Positions 25,471 through 35,177 are shown, counted from the stretch's first letter. The stretch: 64,000 nucleotides of DNA from Plantibacter flavus (GCF_002024505.1 NZ_CP019402.1:2976001-3040000), one strand, 5' to 3'. Notes: a model not told the origin generated them from the letters alone. Numbers and translations are program-made.

Positions 25471-28400
25471 ATGCAGCAGCACACGGGTCGAAGGAGTCAC
25501 CGCGCTCGGTGGCGGAACCGGTGGGGGGCACCGTCCGCCGGTCGCGCGACCATGGGGATCATCGGGGTGACCGTCCTGTCGGCGCTCTCGCTCGTCGGGA
25601 TCGGCTCGAGCGCGCAGGCGGTGCCGGGGACGCCGGGGACGCCGCAGTCGGGCTCGGTGGTCTACTCCGAGGACTTCGAGAACGGCGTGACGTCGCCGAC
25701 GTACCTCGAGGACTACGTCGGAGCCGACGGCACGCGGTACACCGCCGACGCCTCCTGGCGCGACCACACCCAGTGCAACGGCAACATCACGAGCTTCGCC
25801 TCGTCCGCGGAACCGCAGTGCCTCGCGGCATCGGCGTCCGGCGAAGGGCGCACGCGGCAGCTCGCCTGGGCCCTCGGCGCCGGCGACACGGCCAATCACT
25901 CCGTGAGCGCCTGGACCTCGCAGCAGACCCTCACGATGAACCCGCCGAACGCGGTCGAGTTCGCGACCGTCGACCCGATCGCGCTCACGAGCGCCGGCCG
26001 GTACCTCACGACCTCGGTGGATCTCGCCGCGGTGTCCTGCAACGCGTCGCAGCAGCCCGTCCTCGAGTTCTTCCTCACCGACGACCAGGGCGGCGCGCAC
26101 TCCGTCGGGGCCGTCAACGGCTGTACCGCAGCGGGCTCCCGGTCCGTCACCGCACCGGCCACCGGCGCGGCCGGGGCCGAGAACGTCCGTGTCGGCACCT
26201 ACGTCTCGCCGGGAGCGGTCCTGCTCCCCGGGGCGACCGTCGGCATCGTCGCCCGCAACCTGACCGGTGGCGGCACGGCCGGCAACGACCACGCCTTCGA
26301 CAACATCCAGGTGCTCGACGTCTCCCCGCAGTTGGACAAGTCGTTCAGCCCGGCGAGCGTCGTCGCCGGTGAGACGTCCACGCTGACCCTCACGATCACC
26401 AACACCGACGAACTCGCGGCGAAGAACGGCTGGTCCTTCACGGACGCGCTGCCCGCCGGCCTGACGATCGCCGACGGCGACGCGTCGACCACCTGCCCGT
26501 CGGGTGTCGTCACCGCGCCCGAGGGCGGCTCGTCGATCGACGTCACCGGGAACCTCAACCAGGGCATGACCTCCTGCGCCGTGACCGTCGAGGTCACGTC
26601 GCCCGTCGCCGGGACGTTCACGAACGGGCCCGACAACATCACGAGCGTGGGCCTCAACCCGCCGGCCGACGCCACGGTCGAGTTCGTGCCGCAGGCTCCC
26701 GCGATCACCGTCGTGAAGTCCGCGTCCCCCGCTGCGGCGGAGTACGCCGTCGGCGACGAGATCACCTACTCCTTCCTCGTCACCAACACCGGCAACGTCC
26801 CGCTCACCGACGTCCAGGTCGACGAGGGCACGTTCACCGGGACCGGTGAACTCTCCGACGTCGTCTGCCCGCCGGGAGCGGCGACGCTCGCACCCGCGGC
26901 GGCGGTGACCTGCGAAGCCACGTACACGATGACGCAGGCCGACATCGACGCCGGTACCGTCTCCAACTCGGCCACCGCGACCGGGACACCGCCGCAGGGC
27001 CGGCCGCCGGTCTCACCGCCGTCCGAGGTCACCATCCCGGGCGTGGCCCAGGCCCCGGCGCTCACCGTCGCGAAATCGGCGACGCCGACCACGGGCGCGA
27101 ACGCCGGCGAGGACGTCACCTACTCGTTCCTCGTCACCAACACCGGCAACGTCACCCTGACCGACGTCTCGGTCGTCGAGGGCGAGTTCACCGGCACCGG
27201 CGAACTCTCCGACGTGGTGTGCCCAGCCGCAGCCGGCTCGCTCGCCCCGGCGGCGACCGTCACCTGCGAAGCGAGCTACACGGTCACGCAGGCCGACGTC
27301 GACGCCGGCTCCGTGACCAACTCGGCGACCGCGACCGGCACCCCGCCGGCAGGCGGCACTCCCCCGGTCTCACCGCCGTCGGAGACCACGGTCGAGTTCC
27401 CGGCAGCGCCCGCCATCACGGTGGCGAAGTCCGCGACGCCGACCACGGTCGCGAACGCCGGCGAGGACGTCACCTACTCGTTCCTGGTCACCAACACCGG
27501 GAACGTCACGCTCGCCGACGTCTCGGTCGTCGAGGGCGAGTTCACCGGGACCGGTGAGCTGTCCCAGGTCGTCTGCCCGCCCGCGGCAGGCTCGCTCGCC
27601 CCGGCGGCGACCATCACCTGCGAGGCCACCTACACGGTGACCCAGGCCGACGTCGACGCGGGATCGGTCACGAACAGCGCGACCGCGACCGGCACCCCGC
27701 CGAACGGTGGCACGCCCCCGGTCTCGCCGCCGTCGGAGACCACGGTCGCGTTCCCGGCGACACCCGCCATCACGGTCGTGAAGTCGGCCGATGCAGTGGC
27801 CCAGGGCGGCCTCGCGGTCGGCCAGGTCGTCACCTACTCCTTCCTCCTCACCAACACCGGGAACGTCACGCTGACGAACCCGACGGTGGTGGAAGGGGAG
27901 TTCTCCGGCGCCGGAGAGCTGTCCGACGTCGCCTGCCCCGCCGAAGCCGCTTCGTTGGCACCGGGCGCGACGATCACCTGCGAGGCCACCTACACGGTCG
28001 TGCAGGCCGACGTCGACGCGGGCCTGATCACGAACTCGGCGACCGCGACGGCGACGCCGCCGAACAGCGTGAACGGTGTCCCGCCGGTCTCGCCGCCGTC
28101 CGAGGTCACGATCCCGTCGCCGCCCGTCCCCGGTCTCTCGGTGGTCAAGACGGCCGACGTCGAGCGGGCCACGACTGCGGGACAGGTCATCACCTACTCG
28201 TTCCAGGTGACGAACACCGGCAACGTCACGCTGCGTGACGTCGCGGTCCAGGAAGGTGACTTCACCGGTACCGGGACGCTCTCCGCGATCATCTGCCCGA
28301 CGGGTACGGCGCTCCTCGCCCCCGGGCTCCAGGTCGTCTGCACCGCGACCTACACGGTCACCCAGGCGGACCTGAACGCGGGCTCGATCCGCAACACCGC

Positions 28401-28590
28401 CTTCGGGACCGGCGTGACGCCGGGCGGCGAGTCGTTCACCTCCGACCCGTCCACGGCCACCGTGAGCACGCCGGGTCCGGTGCTCGCCTCGACCGGAACG
28501 ACCATCGCACCGCTGGTGGTCGGGGCGGCGGTCCTGCTGCTGCTCGGTACCGGGCTCGTCATCCGACGCCGCCTCGTCACCGGGCGCTGA
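25471..28590 (+). CDS. Cell-wall surface protein with five DUF7507-type repeats and LASTG anchor
   Basis: 1039-residue secreted protein. A basic N-terminus and hydrophobic core end in SSAQA (cleavage after about residue 50). Residues 51-285 form a unique beta domain, then a DUF11-like domain (about 287-409), then five repeats starting near residues 411, 530, 648, 766 and 888, each about 118-122 residues with TYSF(L/Q)(V/L)TNTGNV. The C-terminus has LASTG (1005-1009), a membrane helix and an RRR tail: a sortase signal of the LAXTG kind used by class E sortases. GGGGAAGG precedes the ATG. It likely serves as a stalk or adhesin. No sortase gene is next to it. Confidence 0.88.
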   Translation: MQQHTGRRSHRARWRNRWGAPSAGRATMGIIGVTVLSALSLVGIGSSAQAVPGTPGTPQSGSVVYSEDFENGVTSPTYLEDYVGADGTRYTADASWRDHTQCNGNITSFASSAEPQCLAASASGEGRTRQLAWALGAGDTANHSVSAWTSQQTLTMNPPNAVEFATVDPIALTSAGRYLTTSVDLAAVSCNASQQPVLEFFLTDDQGGAHSVGAVNGCTAAGSRSVTAPATGAAGAENVRVGTYVSPGAVLLPGATVGIVARNLTGGGTAGNDHAFDNIQVLDVSPQLDKSFSPASVVAGETSTLTLTITNTDELAAKNGWSFTDALPAGLTIADGDASTTCPSGVVTAPEGGSSIDVTGNLNQGMTSCAVTVEVTSPVAGTFTNGPDNITSVGLNPPADATVEFVPQAPAITVVKSASPAAAEYAVGDEITYSFLVTNTGNVPLTDVQVDEGTFTGTGELSDVVCPPGAATLAPAAAVTCEATYTMTQADIDAGTVSNSATATGTPPQGRPPVSPPSEVTIPGVAQAPALTVAKSATPTTGANAGEDVTYSFLVTNTGNVTLTDVSVVEGEFTGTGELSDVVCPAAAGSLAPAATVTCEASYTVTQADVDAGSVTNSATATGTPPAGGTPPVSPPSETTVEFPAAPAITVAKSATPTTVANAGEDVTYSFLVTNTGNVTLADVSVVEGEFTGTGELSQVVCPPAAGSLAPAATITCEATYTVTQADVDAGSVTNSATATGTPPNGGTPPVSPPSETTVAFPATPAITVVKSADAVAQGGLAVGQVVTYSFLLTNTGNVTLTNPTVVEGEFSGAGELSDVACPAEAASLAPGATITCEATYTVVQADVDAGLITNSATATATPPNSVNGVPPVSPPSEVTIPSPPVPGLSVVKTADVERATTAGQVITYSFQVTNTGNVTLRDVAVQEGDFTGTGTLSAIICPTGTALLAPGLQVVCTATYTVTQADLNAGSIRNTAFGTGVTPGGESFTSDPSTATVSTPGPVLASTGTTIAPLVVGAAVLLLLGTGLVIRRRLVTGR
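26698..28470 (+). repeat. Five tandem 354-366 base coding repeats
   Basis: DNA repeats encoding the DUF7507-type domains of the surface protein. Units 2 and 3 (from about 27058 and 27412) are nearly identical over long stretches, units 1, 4 and 5 more diverged. High identity implies recent copy-number change or homogenisation within the gene. Confidence 0.85.
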
Positions 28591-28607
28591 CCCGGACCTG
28601 ACCGATC

Positions 28608-28639
28608 GGGCGGGTCGAGCCTTCGGGCTCGGCCCGCCC
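28608..28639 (+). terminator. Hairpin terminator with TTCG tetraloop
   Basis: GGGCGGGTCGAGCC, loop TTCG, GGCTCGGCCCGCCC: a 14-base stem with a single G-U pair, 18 bases after the surface-protein stop. A strong intrinsic-type hairpin although the T-run is weak (GTCGTACTT). Confidence 0.85.
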
Positions 28640-28673
28640 GTCGTACTTCCACCACCACTACCCTGTTGAGGCC

Positions 28674-29234
28674 ATGAGATCCGCGACCACCACGACCCTG
28701 CTGCGCTGTGCGGCCTTCGGCGCCGTCGGTGCCGTCATCCTCTTCCTCGTCAGCCCGCTGACGTCGACCGCCGCGGTGCTCAACCCGGTGCTCTACGCCG
28801 CGATCGCCGCCGTCACGATGGTGATGCCGATGCTCGCCAGGCGCTGGACGGGCGTCCCCGGTGCGACGGTGCTCACTGCAGCCGTCACCGGGCTCCTCGC
28901 ACTGCCCGTCACGGCCCTCGGCCCCGCGATCATCGTCGCGCTCGTCGTTCCGGCAGCGGCGATCGACCTGGTGCTCGCGCGCCGCCGTCACCCCGCCCGC
29001 GTGACGACCTGGCTTGCGGCGGCGGTCGGCGGCGTCGCGATCTGGGCACTGTCCTTCGCGGTGATCTCACCCGACCTCATCTCGCCGGCGCTCGTCATCG
29101 TGCTGCTCGCGGTCCGCGTCGTGAGCTACGTCCTCGCCATGGAGCTGGCCGGTCTCGTCGCCGGGCGCCTCCGCCGTTCCGGCGTGCGATCCGTGCGTCG
29201 CGGCGACGCCCGCCGAGGATCCTCCGACGCCTGA
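28674..29234 (+). CDS. Hypothetical membrane protein
   Basis: 186-residue protein with about five hydrophobic helices between residues 8 and 160 and a very basic C-terminal tail (RLRRSGVRSVRRGDARRG). Not recognised with certainty; size, helix number and the short N-terminus resemble ECF-transporter S components, but no EcfA or EcfT gene is near. ATG 34 bases after the surface-protein terminator, with TTGAGG in front. Ends 6 bases from the convergent next gene. Confidence 0.65.
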   Translation: MRSATTTTLLRCAAFGAVGAVILFLVSPLTSTAAVLNPVLYAAIAAVTMVMPMLARRWTGVPGATVLTAAVTGLLALPVTALGPAIIVALVVPAAAIDLVLARRRHPARVTTWLAAAVGGVAIWALSFAVISPDLISPALVIVLLAVRVVSYVLAMELAGLVAGRLRRSGVRSVRRGDARRGSSDA

Positions 29235-29240
29235 TCCGGA

Positions 29241-29861
29241 TCAACGTTCGACAGCAGCGTTCCACCGGGGACGGTCGGGGTCGGCGTCCCACTCCTCCAG
29301 CACCGCTGCTCCGGAGGCGACCGGGAACGTCGTGATCAGGTGCTCGTCGATGCCGTACACGAGCGCGACGGCATCGGTGTCCGTCGGGTCGCCGAGCGCC
29401 AGACGCATCCGACCGGACGGGCCGTCGGCAGTCCGTACCGGTCGTGCGAGCAGGTCCTGCGCGGCCGCCGTCACCCGCGACAGCAGGGACGACGCACGGG
29501 CCCACGGGACGAACTCATCGTCGGGGAGCCCGAACGCGCGCGCGAGCGCTCCGTCCAGCCAGCGGTCGCGCTTCAACCCGTACGGCGTCGGGACCGACGA
29601 GAGCAGGTAGCCGTAGACGTGGAGAAGCCCGGCGTTCCCGACCGGCCAGGCCGCGGTGAGGCCGGCGCGCGCATGGAGCGCCTCGAAGAGCACACGAGGG
29701 ATCACGGGCCCGCCCGTGTGCTCGTCGATGACGGTCGACGCACCCCACGAGGCGAACCGGCGGGCAGCCGCGTCGTCGTCGATCGCCGCACCCAACCAGG
29801 AGTGCTCCTCGAGCACGGTCGAGGGTTCGGTCTCTGCTCGCCGCGCGAGCTCCGTCATCAT
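29241..29861 (-). CDS. Hypothetical protein
   Basis: 206-residue soluble protein, not recognised. It begins with two consecutive ATG codons preceded by an in-frame GTG, and no good ribosome site distinguishes them. The sequence includes VLFEALHARAGLTAAWPVGNAGLLHVYGYLLSS split by ordinary loops and ends in an acidic, tryptophan-containing stretch (EEWDADPDRPRW). No membrane segment or metal motif is seen. Codon bias matches the neighbours. Divergent from the phosphonate-type operon; the PHO box lies between them and could affect both. Confidence 0.6.
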   Translation of the reverse strand: MMTELARRAETEPSTVLEEHSWLGAAIDDDAAARRFASWGASTVIDEHTGGPVIPRVLFEALHARAGLTAAWPVGNAGLLHVYGYLLSSVPTPYGLKRDRWLDGALARAFGLPDDEFVPWARASSLLSRVTAAAQDLLARPVRTADGPSGRMRLALGDPTDTDAVALVYGIDEHLITTFPVASGAAVLEEWDADPDRPRWNAAVER

Positions 29862-29898
29862 CACAGCACCACAGCATAGGCGGCTCGTGTGTCGGTAA

Positions 29899-29920
29899 AT
29901 TCACCCGCCGTTCACCCGCC
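29899..29920 (+). promoter_or_regulatory. PHO box (two 11-base direct repeats) of the phn-type operon
   Basis: ATTCACCCGCC followed directly by GTTCACCCGCC. Two GTTCACC-type units with an 11-base period are the recognition form of PhoP in Streptomyces and other actinobacteria. It lies 89 bases upstream of the HAD start codon. CATGAT at 29949 could be the -10. Phosphate-starvation control of the operon is therefore likely. Confidence 0.75.
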
Positions 29921-30008
29921 ATGGTGATTGCGTCCACACTCGCCATCCATGATGGACGCAGCGTCCGCAGGAGCGGCCGCGTGAACGAAACGCTCAGAAG
30001 GAGCGCCT

Positions 30009-30716
30009 GTGGCCCCCACCATCCTCTTCGATTTCGACGGCACCCTCGCCCTCGGCGACGGGCCGATCACGGCCTTCGCCCGCGCCATCGCCGAGCGCAC
30101 CGGCGATTCCGAGTTCGCGATGCGCGCCGAGGCCGCCCTCGCCGCGTTCTCGAACGGCGAGACCGACGCCCGCGACGGCTACGACGCCGTGACCCGGATC
30201 GCCCGCGAAGCCGGCGTCGGTGCCGACGTCATCGGCGCGTCCTACGACGACTCGCGCGCTCTGCTCGGCTCGAGCGAGGCGGCGGTCGACTCCCCCGAGG
30301 GCCTGCCCGCATTCCTCGAGACGCTGGGCGCCCACGCCCGACTCGTCCTGGCCACGAACGCCCCCGGCGACGGCATCACGGCCCTCCTCCAGTCCTGGGG
30401 CGTCGCCGAAGCGTTCGACGCCGTGCACTTCACCGTCGGGAAGCCGGCAGGCCTCGTCCCGCTCATCCGCGAGGCGCTCGCCGCCGGCCCCGTCCTCGCC
30501 GTCGGCGACATCGTCGAGAACGACCTCGCTCCCGCCGCCGAACTGGGCGCCGACACCGCCCTCGTCGGCGCGACCTTCGAGCGCTCGACGGCCACCGCCA
30601 CGATGCGTGGGCGCTCGCTCGCCGACCTGTACGACCAGATCATCGCGTGGGCCGCAGCCGCATCGCGCCTCCCCGACGCCTCCCCGATTTCCACTCCCGC
30701 TCCGTCCGCCTCCTGA
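30009..30716 (+). CDS. HAD-superfamily phosphatase, first gene of the phn-type operon
   Basis: 235-residue HAD hydrolase. Motif I ILFDFDGTLA with nucleophile Asp and acid Asp two residues on, motif II VLATNAP, motif III lysine in VGKPAG, motif IV GDIVENDL. A helical C1-type cap lies between motifs I and II. It should remove phosphate from a small organophosphate; PhnX-like phosphonatase action is possible but the lysine of that cap is not evident. GTG start after AGAAGGAGC. Leads an operon with PhnD, PhnC and two PhnE genes, behind a PHO box. Confidence 0.85.
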   Translation: MAPTILFDFDGTLALGDGPITAFARAIAERTGDSEFAMRAEAALAAFSNGETDARDGYDAVTRIAREAGVGADVIGASYDDSRALLGSSEAAVDSPEGLPAFLETLGAHARLVLATNAPGDGITALLQSWGVAEAFDAVHFTVGKPAGLVPLIREALAAGPVLAVGDIVENDLAPAAELGADTALVGATFERSTATATMRGRSLADLYDQIIAWAAAASRLPDASPISTPAPSAS

Positions 30717-30747
30717 TCACCCTCCACCCTCGAAAGGCATCCCGAAC

Positions 30748-31758
30748 ATGCGCAAGACCCTGCTCCTCACCGGCGTCGCGGCCGTCGCCGCCCTCGCCCT
30801 CGCCGGCTGCAGCCCCGCCGCCTCCTCCCCGTCGGCCACAGGCACGGCGTCCTGGCCCGACTCCATCACCATCTCGCTCGTGCCGTCGGTGGAGGGCGAG
30901 GACCTCGCCGAAGCACTCGACCCGCTCACCAGCTACCTCTCGGAGAACCTCGGCATCGAGGTCAACGGCGTCGTCGCGACCGACTACGCCGCGACCGTCG
31001 AGGCCCTCGGCAGCGACCAGGCACAGGTCATCATCACCGACGCCGGCTCGCTCTACAACGCGACCGAGCGCTACGACGCGAACCTCGTCCTGCGCGACGT
31101 CCGCTTCGGCGCCACCTCGTACGCGTCGGTCGCCTACACGAACAACCCCGACAAGTACTGCGCCGAGGCTCCGGTCATGGTCACCTACGCAGCAAGCGAC
31201 ACCCCGCTCTCGTACTGCAACGGCATCGAGCCCGGCGCCGACGCTGCGACCGGCTCCGGGCCGGCCGCGCTCAAGGCCCTCGACAAGATCTCGAAGGGCA
31301 CCAAGGTCGCCCTGCAGGCCGCGACCTCGCCCGCCGGGTACCAGTACCCCGTGGTCGCCATGCGTGACGCCGGCATCGACACCGACGCCGACATCACCCA
31401 GGTGCCGGTCGAGGGCAACAACAACGCGGTCCTCTCCGTCTACAACGGCGACGCCGAGGTCTCGTTCGGCTACTGGGACGCGCGCACGACCGTCCTCAAG
31501 GAGGCGCCCGACGTCGCCGACAAGGTCGTCGCGTTCGCCTATACCGAGATGATCCCCAACGGCGGCGTCGCGGTCTCGAAGTCGCTCCCGGCCGACCTCA
31601 CGAAGCAGCTCACCACGCTCATGGCGGGCTACGCGGACTCCTCCGATGCGGCGAAGCAGGTCATGTTCGACCTCGTCGGCCTCTCCGGCTGGACCGACAA
31701 GACCGCACCGGACGAGATCACCCGCTACGGCGAGATCCTCGACCAGTTCTCGAACTGA
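30748..31758 (+). CDS. phnD: PhnD-type phosphate/phosphonate ABC binding lipoprotein
   Basis: 336-residue binding protein. Signal peptide with lipobox LALAGC, then the family-type domain (SITISLVPSVEGEDLAEALDPLTSYLSENLGIEV), the VEALGSDQAQVIITDAG ligand loop and FGYWDARTTVLKE near the end. It captures phosphonate, phosphite or another phosphorus oxyanion outside the membrane. The exact ligand cannot be told. 31 bases after the HAD gene, with CGAAAGGCAT as ribosome site. Confidence 0.9.
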   Translation: MRKTLLLTGVAAVAALALAGCSPAASSPSATGTASWPDSITISLVPSVEGEDLAEALDPLTSYLSENLGIEVNGVVATDYAATVEALGSDQAQVIITDAGSLYNATERYDANLVLRDVRFGATSYASVAYTNNPDKYCAEAPVMVTYAASDTPLSYCNGIEPGADAATGSGPAALKALDKISKGTKVALQAATSPAGYQYPVVAMRDAGIDTDADITQVPVEGNNNAVLSVYNGDAEVSFGYWDARTTVLKEAPDVADKVVAFAYTEMIPNGGVAVSKSLPADLTKQLTTLMAGYADSSDAAKQVMFDLVGLSGWTDKTAPDEITRYGEILDQFSN

Positions 31759-31797
31759 CCCGCTCCAACCGATCGACCCTCTCCAGGAATCCGGTGC

Positions 31798-32622
31798 ATG
31801 AACACTGATCAGCATCGCGCGGAGGCCCGAGCCCAGCTCGCGGCCTCCGCGTCGTGGTCCATCCGTCTCGACGACGTCTCGGTCACCTACCCGAACGGCA
31901 CGAAGGCGCTCCGCAACGTCTCTCTCGACATCGCCGCCGGGGAGATGGTCTCCGTCGTGGGGCTCTCCGGCTCCGGCAAGTCGACGCTCATCCGCACGAT
32001 CAACGGCCTCGTGCCGGCGACGAGCGGGACCGTCGCCGTCGGGCCGCACACCGTCACCGGTCTGCGCGGTAGGCAGCTCCGTCGGCTGCGCGGGCACGTC
32101 GGCATGATCTTCCAGGGCTTCAACCTGGCCGACCGGACGAGCGTGTACCGCAACGTGCTCGTCGGCAGGTTCGCCGGCACCCCGACGTACCGGAACCTCC
32201 TCGGCCTGACGACCGCCGCCGACCGGGAGCTCGCCCTGCGCTCGCTCCAGTCGGTCGGCATGCTCGACAAGGTCTGGACCCGCGCGGCGCAACTCTCCGG
32301 CGGGCAGAAACAGCGCGTCGCGATCGCCCGCGCCCTCACGCAGCAGCCGAGCGTCATGCTCGCCGACGAGCCCGTCGCGAGTCTCGACCCGCCGACCGCG
32401 CACACGGTGATGAACGACCTGCGCCGGGTGAACACCGAGACGGGTCTCACGGTGCTCGTGAACATCCACCTCATGGACCTCGCTCGCACCTACACGACCC
32501 GCATGATCGGGCTCCGCGACGGCGAACTCGTCTATGACGGCTCCGCAGCCGATGCGACCGAGGCGGACTTCGAGCGGATCTACGGTCGCCCCATCCAGCC
32601 CGACGATCGGCTGGACCGATGA
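31798..32622 (+). CDS. phnC: PhnC-type ABC transporter ATPase
   Basis: 274-residue ATPase. Walker [11 protein letters not shown]-loop [11 protein letters not shown], signature [15 protein letters not shown], Walker B VMLADEP with catalytic Glu, and H-loop VNIHLMD. The sequence around FQGFNLADR is typical for PhnC. A 20-residue N-terminal extension precedes the ABC fold. Overlaps the next gene by 4 bases. Confidence 0.95.
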   Translation: MNTDQHRAEARAQLAASASWSIRLDDVSVTYPNGTKALRNVSLDIAAGEMVSVVGLSGSGKSTLIRTINGLVPATSGTVAVGPHTVTGLRGRQLRRLRGHVGMIFQGFNLADRTSVYRNVLVGRFAGTPTYRNLLGLTTAADRELALRSLQSVGMLDKVWTRAAQLSGGQKQRVAIARALTQQPSVMLADEPVASLDPPTAHTVMNDLRRVNTETGLTVLVNIHLMDLARTYTTRMIGLRDGELVYDGSAADATEADFERIYGRPIQPDDRLDR

Positions 32623-33452
32623 CGGCGACCGGGACCGACGTGCAGCTGCCGCCCGGGACCGACTGGCAGCTGCCGCCCCGGCCGAGCACCCGGCTGCGGA
32701 CCGCGCTCATCATCGGGGCCGTGGCCGCGTTCACGATCGCCACCTGCCTCCCGGCGATCGGCGGCGTACAGCTCGACTTCGGCGCGCTCATCTCCCACTG
32801 GGACAACGGCTCCGGTCTGCTCCTCCAGCTCTTCCAACCCGACTTCGCCTTCCTGCCACGGACGGTGCAACCGATGCTCGAGACGCTGCAGATGGCGCTC
32901 GTGGGTGCGGTGGCCGCTGCGCTGCTGTCCGTTCCGCTGACGCTGTGGGCGGCGGCCCCGACGAACCCGAACGGCCTGTCGCGTCGCATCCTGCGCGCGA
33001 TCGTCAACGTCGTCCGAGCGGTGCCCGACCTCGTCTACGCGACCATCCTCGTCGCCATGGTCGGCGTCGGTGCGCTGCCCGGCCTCCTGACGCTCTTCCT
33101 CTTCGACCTCGGCATCATCGTCAAACTCGTCTCCGAGGCGATCGACTCCGCCGACCACCCGTACATCGAGGCCGGCAAGGCCGCCGGTGGGACGCAGACG
33201 CAGATCAACCGCGTCACCGTCCTCCCGCAGGTCTGGCCGTTGTTCGCGAACCAGTGGCTGTACACCCTGGAGCTCAACGTCCGCATCTCCGCCATCCTCG
33301 GCATCGTGGGCGCCGGCGGCATCGGTCGGCTGCTCGACGAGCGGCGGGCGTTCTACGCCTACGACGACGTCTCGGTCATCGTCCTCGAGATCCTCGTCGT
33401 GGTCGTCCTCATCGAGGTCGCGTCCAACCTGTTGCGGAGGCGACTCGTATGA
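32619..33452 (+). CDS. phnE: PhnE-type permease 1
   Basis: 277-residue permease with an N-terminal polar segment, a first helix at about 28-48 and five further helices. The ATPase-contact loop reads [20 protein letters not shown], typical of PhnE. Translationally coupled on both sides by 4-base overlaps. Pairs with the second PhnE. Confidence 0.92.
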   Translation: MTATGTDVQLPPGTDWQLPPRPSTRLRTALIIGAVAAFTIATCLPAIGGVQLDFGALISHWDNGSGLLLQLFQPDFAFLPRTVQPMLETLQMALVGAVAAALLSVPLTLWAAAPTNPNGLSRRILRAIVNVVRAVPDLVYATILVAMVGVGALPGLLTLFLFDLGIIVKLVSEAIDSADHPYIEAGKAAGGTQTQINRVTVLPQVWPLFANQWLYTLELNVRISAILGIVGAGGIGRLLDERRAFYAYDDVSVIVLEILVVVVLIEVASNLLRRRLV

Positions 33453-34324
33453 CCGCGACCGATCCGAGCACCGTGCTCCCCCGCCGTCCCTCGCGGCTCG
33501 TCCCGACCCTCGCGGCCGTCGCCGTCGGGATCGTCGTCATCGCCGCGACCGCCGGCTTGCCGATCGACTGGCGCGACCTCGGGACCGTCCCGGCGCAGCT
33601 CGTGCACTTCGGCGGGCTCATGTTCGAGAGCCCGAACTGGGAGAAGCTCCCGCGGGCCCTCACCGAGATGTGGCGGTCGATCTCGATGGCCTGGATCGGC
33701 GCGATCCTCTGCGTCCTCGTCTCGATCCCGCTCGGCATGCTCGCCGCCGGGTCGGTCGGTCCGGTCTGGCTGCGGCTGCCGCTGCGTGGGGTGTTCGCCG
33801 TCATCCGCGCGGTCCCGGAGGTGATCATCGCCCTCATCCTGCTCACGATCACCGGACTCACCCCGTTCACGGGCGCGCTGGCGCTCGGGATCGCCGGCAT
33901 CGGCACCCAGGGGAAATGGGTCTACGAGACGATCGAGTCCGTGCAGGAGGGCGCCTCGGAGGCCGTCCGCGCTGCCGGAGGCGGTACCGCCGAGGTGACG
34001 CGCTGGGCGCTCTGGCCCGCCGCCGCCCCGGCACTGCTGTCACTCGCGCTCTACCGGTTCGAGATCAACATCCGCACCTCGGCGGTCCTCGGGCTCGTCG
34101 GCGCAGGCGGGATCGGCAGCATGCTGGCGAACTACACCAACTATCGCCAGTGGGATACAGTCGGGATGCTGCTGATCGTGGTGGTCGTCGTGACCATGAC
34201 GATGGACGCGATCTCGGGAGCCATCCGACGCAGGATCACCCGGGGCCCCGGCATCGCCCGTACCACCCGTACCGCCCTTCCCGCCCGCACGACGAGGAGC
34301 CGCAATGTGGACAGGGTCCGCTGA
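33449..34324 (+). CDS. phnE: PhnE-type permease 2
   Basis: 291-residue permease with six helices; loop SEAVRAAGGGTAEVTRWALWP contacts the ATPase. The C-terminus is extended by a basic Arg/Thr-rich tail. Start ATG overlaps the previous stop; its 3' end overlaps the regulator gene by 20 bases. Two PhnE proteins make a heterodimeric channel, as in several phosphonate and phosphite systems. Confidence 0.92.
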   Translation: MTATDPSTVLPRRPSRLVPTLAAVAVGIVVIAATAGLPIDWRDLGTVPAQLVHFGGLMFESPNWEKLPRALTEMWRSISMAWIGAILCVLVSIPLGMLAAGSVGPVWLRLPLRGVFAVIRAVPEVIIALILLTITGLTPFTGALALGIAGIGTQGKWVYETIESVQEGASEAVRAAGGGTAEVTRWALWPAAAPALLSLALYRFEINIRTSAVLGLVGAGGIGSMLANYTNYRQWDTVGMLLIVVVVVTMTMDAISGAIRRRITRGPGIARTTRTALPARTTRSRNVDRVR

Positions 34325-35177
34325 CGCCCCGCCGACGGCCAGGATCGCGATGCTCGCGCCGTCGCTCCAGCCCAGCGAACGCCGGGTGGCCGAGACGGTG
34401 GCCGAGGACATCGAGGCGAGCATCGAGCGCACCGCCCAGGAGGTCGCCGACCTCGCCGGTGTCGGCCGCGCCACGGTCATCCGCACCGCGCAGTCGCTCG
34501 GGTACGAGGGCTACCCGCAGCTGCGGGTCGCCCTCACCCGCGAGGTCGCGCTCGGGACACCGACCGCCCGCGACGACGGCGACGACACGATGCTCGGCAC
34601 CCTCCGCGGGGCCATCGACCACTTCGCCGGTCGCCTCGGCCAGACGACGTCGGCGATGACGGAGGAGACGCTCGAACAGTTCGTCCGCGTGCTCGACGAG
34701 GCGCCGAGACTGCTCATCGCGGCGAACGGCCTCTCCTCACCGCTCGGTTCCGATCTGGCGATGCGGCTCATCTCGGCCGGCCGGCCGGCCGAGTACCTGC
34801 CCGACACGCTCGGGCAGCAGATCGCGGCCACCCACCTCGGCCCGGGCGCGGCGTGTCTGGTCCTGTCGGGCTCGGGCGCGAACCGGGCGTCCGTCGACGT
34901 GGCCGCGGCAGCTCGGGCGAGTGGCGCGACCGTCCTCGCGATCACCTCCTTCCCGCGCTCGGCCGTCGCCGAACTCGCCGATGTCGCGCTCGTGGTCGCT
35001 CCCATCGACGCGACCTTCCGGGACGAACTCGTGCACACCTCCCGGGCGGCCATCATGCTCGTGACGGAATCCGTGGTCGGCCTGCTCGTGGGCCGACGGG
35101 GCGATCGTGCGCAGCGCGCCCAGTCGGCGACGCTCGCGGTCATCAGCGGCTCGCTGTCGGACGACGCCTCGGACTGA
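34305..35177 (+). CDS. MurR/RpiR-family regulator with SIS domain
   Basis: 290-residue regulator. N-terminal RpiR helix-turn-helix (LQPSERRVAETVAEDI, then TAQEVADLAGVGRATVIRTAQSLGYEGYPQL, residues 18-75) and SIS sugar-phosphate domain (about 125-255, with LLIAANGLSSPLGSDLAMRL and LVLSGSGANRASVDVA). SIS domains of this family bind phosphorylated sugars. Placed last in the phn-type operon (20-base overlap), it suggests that the imported phosphorus compound, or its product, is a sugar phosphate. GACGAGGAG precedes the ATG. Confidence 0.92.
   Translation: MWTGSADAPPTARIAMLAPSLQPSERRVAETVAEDIEASIERTAQEVADLAGVGRATVIRTAQSLGYEGYPQLRVALTREVALGTPTARDDGDDTMLGTLRGAIDHFAGRLGQTTSAMTEETLEQFVRVLDEAPRLLIAANGLSSPLGSDLAMRLISAGRPAEYLPDTLGQQIAATHLGPGAACLVLSGSGANRASVDVAAAARASGATVLAITSFPRSAVAELADVALVVAPIDATFRDELVHTSRAAIMLVTESVVGLLVGRRGDRAQRAQSATLAVISGSLSDDASD

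Noticed and set aside
26698..28470. Regular repeats considered as a CRISPR array
   Set aside because: Units are 354-366 bases, in frame and encode protein domains; no short palindromic repeats with unique spacers exist.
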